From positions 1-61,874 of the forward strand of contig NZ_BOMS01000157.1 in the NCBI RefSeq assembly GCF_016862315.1: a stretch of 61,874 nucleotides of DNA, in the 5' to 3' direction. The position numbers were made by a program, and so were the translations under genes. Of this stretch, positions 58,743 through 61,874 are shown in pieces. The notes beneath the pieces are model-generated. The model ran no database searches. It saw nothing but the letters and a program-made list of their open reading frames with translations, and was not told where the DNA came from. The DNA is from Actinoplanes palleronii (GTDB lineage: Bacteria > Actinomycetota > Actinomycetes > Mycobacteriales > Micromonosporaceae). Positions within the stretch are counted from its first letter, which is position 1. Each line of letters begins with the position of its first letter.

Positions 58743-60851
58743 TTATTTTTCGTGACTTTCCCGGCGACCGTCCGGCGCCGGGTTTTCGACGACGGCGGAC
58801 GCGCTTTCCGCCACCGGCACGCCACCGGCCGACAAAGCGCCGCCGGCCAAGCCAGCGCCGCTGGCCAACGAAGCGCCGCCGGCCGACGAAGCGGCCGCGA
58901 CGGCCAGGAACGCGTTGTACCGCGCGAGATCGTCCTCGTCCCCGCCCGCCTCCGCCCGGTCCGCTGCCCGGTCCACCCGGGCCTGCTCCCGCTCGTCCGA
59001 CCGGATCCACTGCCGCACCAGGATCAGCATGATCACCACGGCCGGCAGCTCACCGAACGCCCAGGCCAGCCCGGCACCCAGATGCTGATCGGCGAGCAGC
59101 GACGACGCCCACGCCGGGTGCACCGCCAGATACCAGTCCGGCGCGATCACGCTCGTCGACTGCAGCAGCACGAACCCGAAGAACGCGTGCGCCACCATGG
59201 CCAGGAAGTGCACCACGGTGAGCAGCGCCGGATGCACCCGGCGGCGGCCCGGGTCGACGCCGATCAGCACCCAGAACAGCAGGTACCCGGCGAGCACGAA
59301 GTGCACGAGCATGGCCAGGTGGCCGAGGTGGTACCGCATCAGCGTGCCGAGCAGGTCACCCAGGTAGAGGCCGTAGAGGCTGACCACGTAGCTGCCGAGC
59401 GCGACCAGCGGGTGGCTGAGCAGCCGGAACAGGCGACTGTGCAGGACCACGAGCAGCCACTCGCGCGCGCCGCGCACCTGCGGGTCGGCGGGGCGGCGCA
59501 GGGTCCGCAGTGCCAGGGTGACCGGTGCGCCGCCGACGAGCAGGATCGGCACCACCATGGACAGCACCATGTGCTGGACCATGTGCGCGCTGAACAGGAC
59601 GTAGGCGTACCGGGCGACGCCGAGGCCGGTGATCGCGGCCAGGGTCAGCATCCCGGCGATCCAGGACGCCGTGCGGCTGATCGGCCAGTCGTGGCCGGCC
59701 CGGCGCATCCGGCGGACCCCGGCCAGGTAGGCGGCGATGCCGAGCACGACGACGGTGAGGAAGAACAGGTCGGGCAGCGGGTCGCCGAGCATCCGGACGG
59801 CGGTCGGCGGCCCGGGCGGCGCGAACCCGAGCAGTTCGACGAGCGGATCAGGTTCGACGGACCCCTCCGGGACCGGCGTCGGCGTACGGGAAAGGGCAAC
59901 TGCCAGGCCGACAGCCGCGCCGAGCACGACCAACTCCCCTGCGGCCAGCCTCAGGAAGGCGCGCGGCGCGCCGGACCGCAGGGCCGGCAGCGTCCGCCGG
60001 CGATGCGCGAGACCGATGACCCCCACGACCGCAAGACCAAAAACCTTCAGCAGTACGAGTACGCCGTACCGGGACCCCCACACCTCCCCCCACCCGCCGA
60101 GCCGCACCACCGCGTTGGCCCCGCCACTGACCGCGGTCGCCACGAAGCACCCGAGCGCGAGCCGGCTGTACCGCGCCGCCGTGTCAGCGAACCGGCGATG
60201 CCGGCGCACCAGCAGCAACCCGGCCAGCCCGCCGACCCACAGCGACGCCGCGAGCACGTGCAACGCCAGGCTGGTCACCGCGATCTGATGGTTGCCGGCC
60301 CCGGCCGCGTGCCCGGTGAACGCCGGCGGCAACACGGTCACCATGGCCAGTACGGCGGTGACCGCGGCCAGCCCGCGCGACACCCCGCCGCGGCTGAGCA
60401 CCGCCACCGCCAGGGCCAGCCCGGTCTGCAGCAGCAGCGCCTGCCCCTGCGAGATGGAGAACGCGAAACTGACGATCGCGTGCCGGCTGAGCTGCCCGGC
60501 CGGCACGGCGAGCACATCGGAGACGGTGTAGACGATCAGCGCACCCGAGGTCACCGCCCAGAGCAGCGCCAGCCAGGTGGTACGCCGCAGCAGCACCCAC
60601 CCGCGCGCCGCCACGCTCGCACCGTCCCCGGGCAGCAGGAACGCCGCCGTCACGGTGAAACCCACGGTCAGCACACCCAGCAGGTTCGCCACCAGGGTCA
60701 GCACCGGCAGCGTCCACTCGGTGACCACCCCCGGACTCGGGATCCCCGGCAGCACCGCCCCGTCGACCCCACCCCCGAACCGCAGCGCCGCCACCAGCAC
60801 GATCACGGTGACCCCGGCCGCCGCCACCGTCGTTCTCCACACACCTCGCAC
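58743..60851 (-). CDS. CopD-CtaG fusion: copper import and oxidase assembly membrane protein
   Basis: A 702-residue membrane protein. The N-terminal half (about 1-320) is a CopD-type domain with about eight helices and conserved histidines (QLSRHAIVSFAF, ALHVLAASLWVGGL). The C-terminal half (about 345-640) is a CtaG/caa3-type oxidase assembly domain with SAHMVQHMVLSMVVPILLVGG, HLAMLVHFVLAGYLLF and VVHFLAMVAHAFFGF. The cytosolic tail is rich in Ala, Gly and Ser and partly repetitive. It should bring copper across the membrane or pass it to cytochrome oxidase. GTG 60851 is the likely start. First gene of the operon, 44 bases before the chaperone. Confidence 0.92.
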   Translation of the reverse strand: MRGVWRTTVAAAGVTVIVLVAALRFGGGVDGAVLPGIPSPGVVTEWTLPVLTLVANLLGVLTVGFTVTAAFLLPGDGASVAARGWVLLRRTTWLALLWAVTSGALIVYTVSDVLAVPAGQLSRHAIVSFAFSISQGQALLLQTGLALAVAVLSRGGVSRGLAAVTAVLAMVTVLPPAFTGHAAGAGNHQIAVTSLALHVLAASLWVGGLAGLLLVRRHRRFADTAARYSRLALGCFVATAVSGGANAVVRLGGWGEVWGSRYGVLVLLKVFGLAVVGVIGLAHRRRTLPALRSGAPRAFLRLAAGELVVLGAAVGLAVALSRTPTPVPEGSVEPDPLVELLGFAPPGPPTAVRMLGDPLPDLFFLTVVVLGIAAYLAGVRRMRRAGHDWPISRTASWIAGMLTLAAITGLGVARYAYVLFSAHMVQHMVLSMVVPILLVGGAPVTLALRTLRRPADPQVRGAREWLLVVLHSRLFRLLSHPLVALGSYVVSLYGLYLGDLLGTLMRYHLGHLAMLVHFVLAGYLLFWVLIGVDPGRRRVHPALLTVVHFLAMVAHAFFGFVLLQSTSVIAPDWYLAVHPAWASSLLADQHLGAGLAWAFGELPAVVIMLILVRQWIRSDEREQARVDRAADRAEAGGDEDDLARYNAFLAVAAASSAGGASLASGAGLAGGALSAGGVPVAESASAVVENPAPDGRRESHEK

Positions 60852-60917
60852 AGTCCGTCAGTCGTCCGTCCGCCCGCGGTAGTTCCCGGCGTGATCCACA
60901 CCTCGATAAGGTGGGCC

Positions 60918-61829
60918 ATGCCGCGCCCGCTCCGCATCCTGACGCTGCTCCTCGGGCTCGTGCTGATCACCGCCGCCGCCCTGGACCTGATCACCCTTCA
61001 GCAGCGCGCCGACCGCATCCGCGCCACCGGCGTCCCGGTCAGCGCCGGAGTCCTGCACCCGAGCACCCGCAACCACCACGAGCTGACCGTCGAGTACTCG
61101 CTGGGCGCACACACCTACCGCACCGACCTGACCGAGATCGGCTGGTCCTCGCCCTCTGCCGGCAGGGGCGAGCGCCTCACCCTCACCGTCGACCCGGACC
61201 ACCCCTCGGACGCCACCGCACCGGGCCTGGTCTCCGCCCCGTGGTGGCGCGGCGGCTACCTCGGCGTCGGCACCCTCGGCCTCACCGTCCTGGTGGCAAC
61301 GCTCTGGGGCTGGCTCCGCACACCGCACGGCGACCCGATGATCGTGGTCCCCGGCCCGCTGACCCACCCGGCGCCGGCCTGGGCGGACCGGGCCGACAGC
61401 ACCGTCCTGGGCCTGATCCTCTTCCCGAACGACGCCCAGCCACCCCGGGACGAGGTACTGCCGGCTCGCCGCCGCACCGCACAGACCAGCGAGATCTGCT
61501 GCGTCCCGTTCCAGCAGACCCGCCTCTCCCTGGGCGACGTGGTCCAGGTGGACCCGAACGGCTACGCCGGAGCGGTCATCACCCCGTCAGGCCGGACCAC
61601 CTTCGCCCTGCTGACCGCCCGGTCAGCGGATGCCCCCGACGTGCACGCCCTGGCCAGGGACTTCCCCGGAACCGTTGTGGAGGACCTCGGCCCGGGCCGC
61701 TACGCCGTCGCCGCCCCCGAAGACCAGGCCCACCAGCTCCACACCACCATCCAGAGATGGGAGCAAGAAGCCCGGGCTTCCTACCGCTCCCCGTTGAGCC
61801 CCAACCCCGACACCACCCCGTTGACCTGA
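60918..61829 (+). CDS. DUF3592 membrane protein with DUF4265-like tail
   Basis: A 303-residue protein. The first 145 residues are a DUF3592 unit: helix, a short extracellular strand domain (GVPVSAGVLHPSTRNHHELTVEY), and a second helix (about 117-135). Residues 175-290 look like a DUF4265 domain (EICCVPFQQTRLSLGDVVQVD, then SGRTTFALLTAR). Neither has a known function. ATG 60918 has TAAGGT or GATAAG five to seven bases upstream, so the message may be leaderless. It is divergent from the copper operon. The last 45 bases of the window show no gene. Confidence 0.72.
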   Translation: MPRPLRILTLLLGLVLITAAALDLITLQQRADRIRATGVPVSAGVLHPSTRNHHELTVEYSLGAHTYRTDLTEIGWSSPSAGRGERLTLTVDPDHPSDATAPGLVSAPWWRGGYLGVGTLGLTVLVATLWGWLRTPHGDPMIVVPGPLTHPAPAWADRADSTVLGLILFPNDAQPPRDEVLPARRRTAQTSEICCVPFQQTRLSLGDVVQVDPNGYAGAVITPSGRTTFALLTARSADAPDVHALARDFPGTVVEDLGPGRYAVAAPEDQAHQLHTTIQRWEQEARASYRSPLSPNPDTTPLT

Positions 61830-61874
61830 TGATGGAAGGTCAAGCGCGCCTCGGCGGTCTGAGCGGCCCGGGTG

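Noticed and set aside
58752..61829. A 1025-codon plus-strand frame opposite the copper operon
   Set aside because: It is a high-GC shadow: the minus strand encodes recognisable membrane and copper domains in phase, while the long frame is rich in Arg, Gln, His and Pro without any motif. Only its last 300 codons, from ATG 60918, are real.

Overview
High-GC (about 72% by eye) actinobacterial chromosome. GTG starts are frequent, many genes look leaderless (TANNNT about 6-7 bases before the start codon), and the content (two SAV2177-type methyltransferases, ECF sigma factors, partner-switching proteins, GerMN lipoprotein, secreted PL11 lyase, DyP/CopC copper genes) fits Micromonosporaceae, most likely an Actinoplanes-like genome. 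That placement is inference. I see no tRNA, rRNA, transposase, integrase, phage gene or CRISPR array.

Layout. 0-5 kb: tandem repeats at the edge, a GlsB-like membrane protein, a YdeI-like protein, a lone receiver protein, and an amidase/amino-acid permease pair. 5-14.5 kb: a TetR/esterase divergon with two palindromic operators, an alpha/beta hydrolase, a GGDEF-EAL protein, a GMC oxidoreductase and a sensor kinase. 14.5-25 kb: a Vps62-like membrane protein, a very large hybrid kinase/SpoIIE phosphatase whose PAS domain is cut off by one in-frame amber codon, a secreted X-Pro peptidase and a FUSC-like exporter. 25-30 kb: an anti-sigma antagonist divergent from a SigB/F-type sigma factor with its own SigB-type promoter, an SfLAP-like membrane protein, a NarL-type two-component pair and a SnoaL-like gene remnant. 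30-36 kb: a Baeyer-Villiger monooxygenase / beta-propeller (lactonase-like) / MFS operon beside an atypical OmpR regulator. 36-42 kb: a GntR/DUF1648 pair with duplicated operators, an L,D-transpeptidase-like protein, a methyltransferase and a PL11 rhamnogalacturonan lyase. 42-49 kb: two ECF sigma factors (one an ECF42-like gene fused to a DGPF gene by overlap), a hydrolase/methyltransferase pair and a membrane metallophosphoesterase. 48-55 kb: an SRPBCC/DUF4166 operon under paired palindromes, an AKR/TetR divergon and an OmpR regulator-kinase-GerMN lipoprotein operon, then a GlsB-like/STAS pair. 56-61 kb: a copper-trafficking operon (CopD-CtaG, PCuAC, DyP peroxidase, CopC).

The most unusual structure is not coding. 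Intergenic regions across the whole window hold a family of hairpins conserved at exactly 53 bp (14 copies plus one 49-bp variant). Their two arms change together, they often lie just after stop codons, and several are spaced exactly 84 bp apart. A longer flanking block (about 110 bp) accompanies several copies and in one place appears to have replaced the front of a SnoaL-like gene. Two further dispersed palindrome families are also present.

Co-operation of genes (inference): the SigB-type factor, two STAS proteins and the SpoIIE/HATPase kinase form a plausible general-stress partner-switching network; the BVMO, beta-propeller and MFS genes form a plausible oxidise-hydrolyse-export unit; and the 56-61 kb genes a periplasmic copper delivery route.
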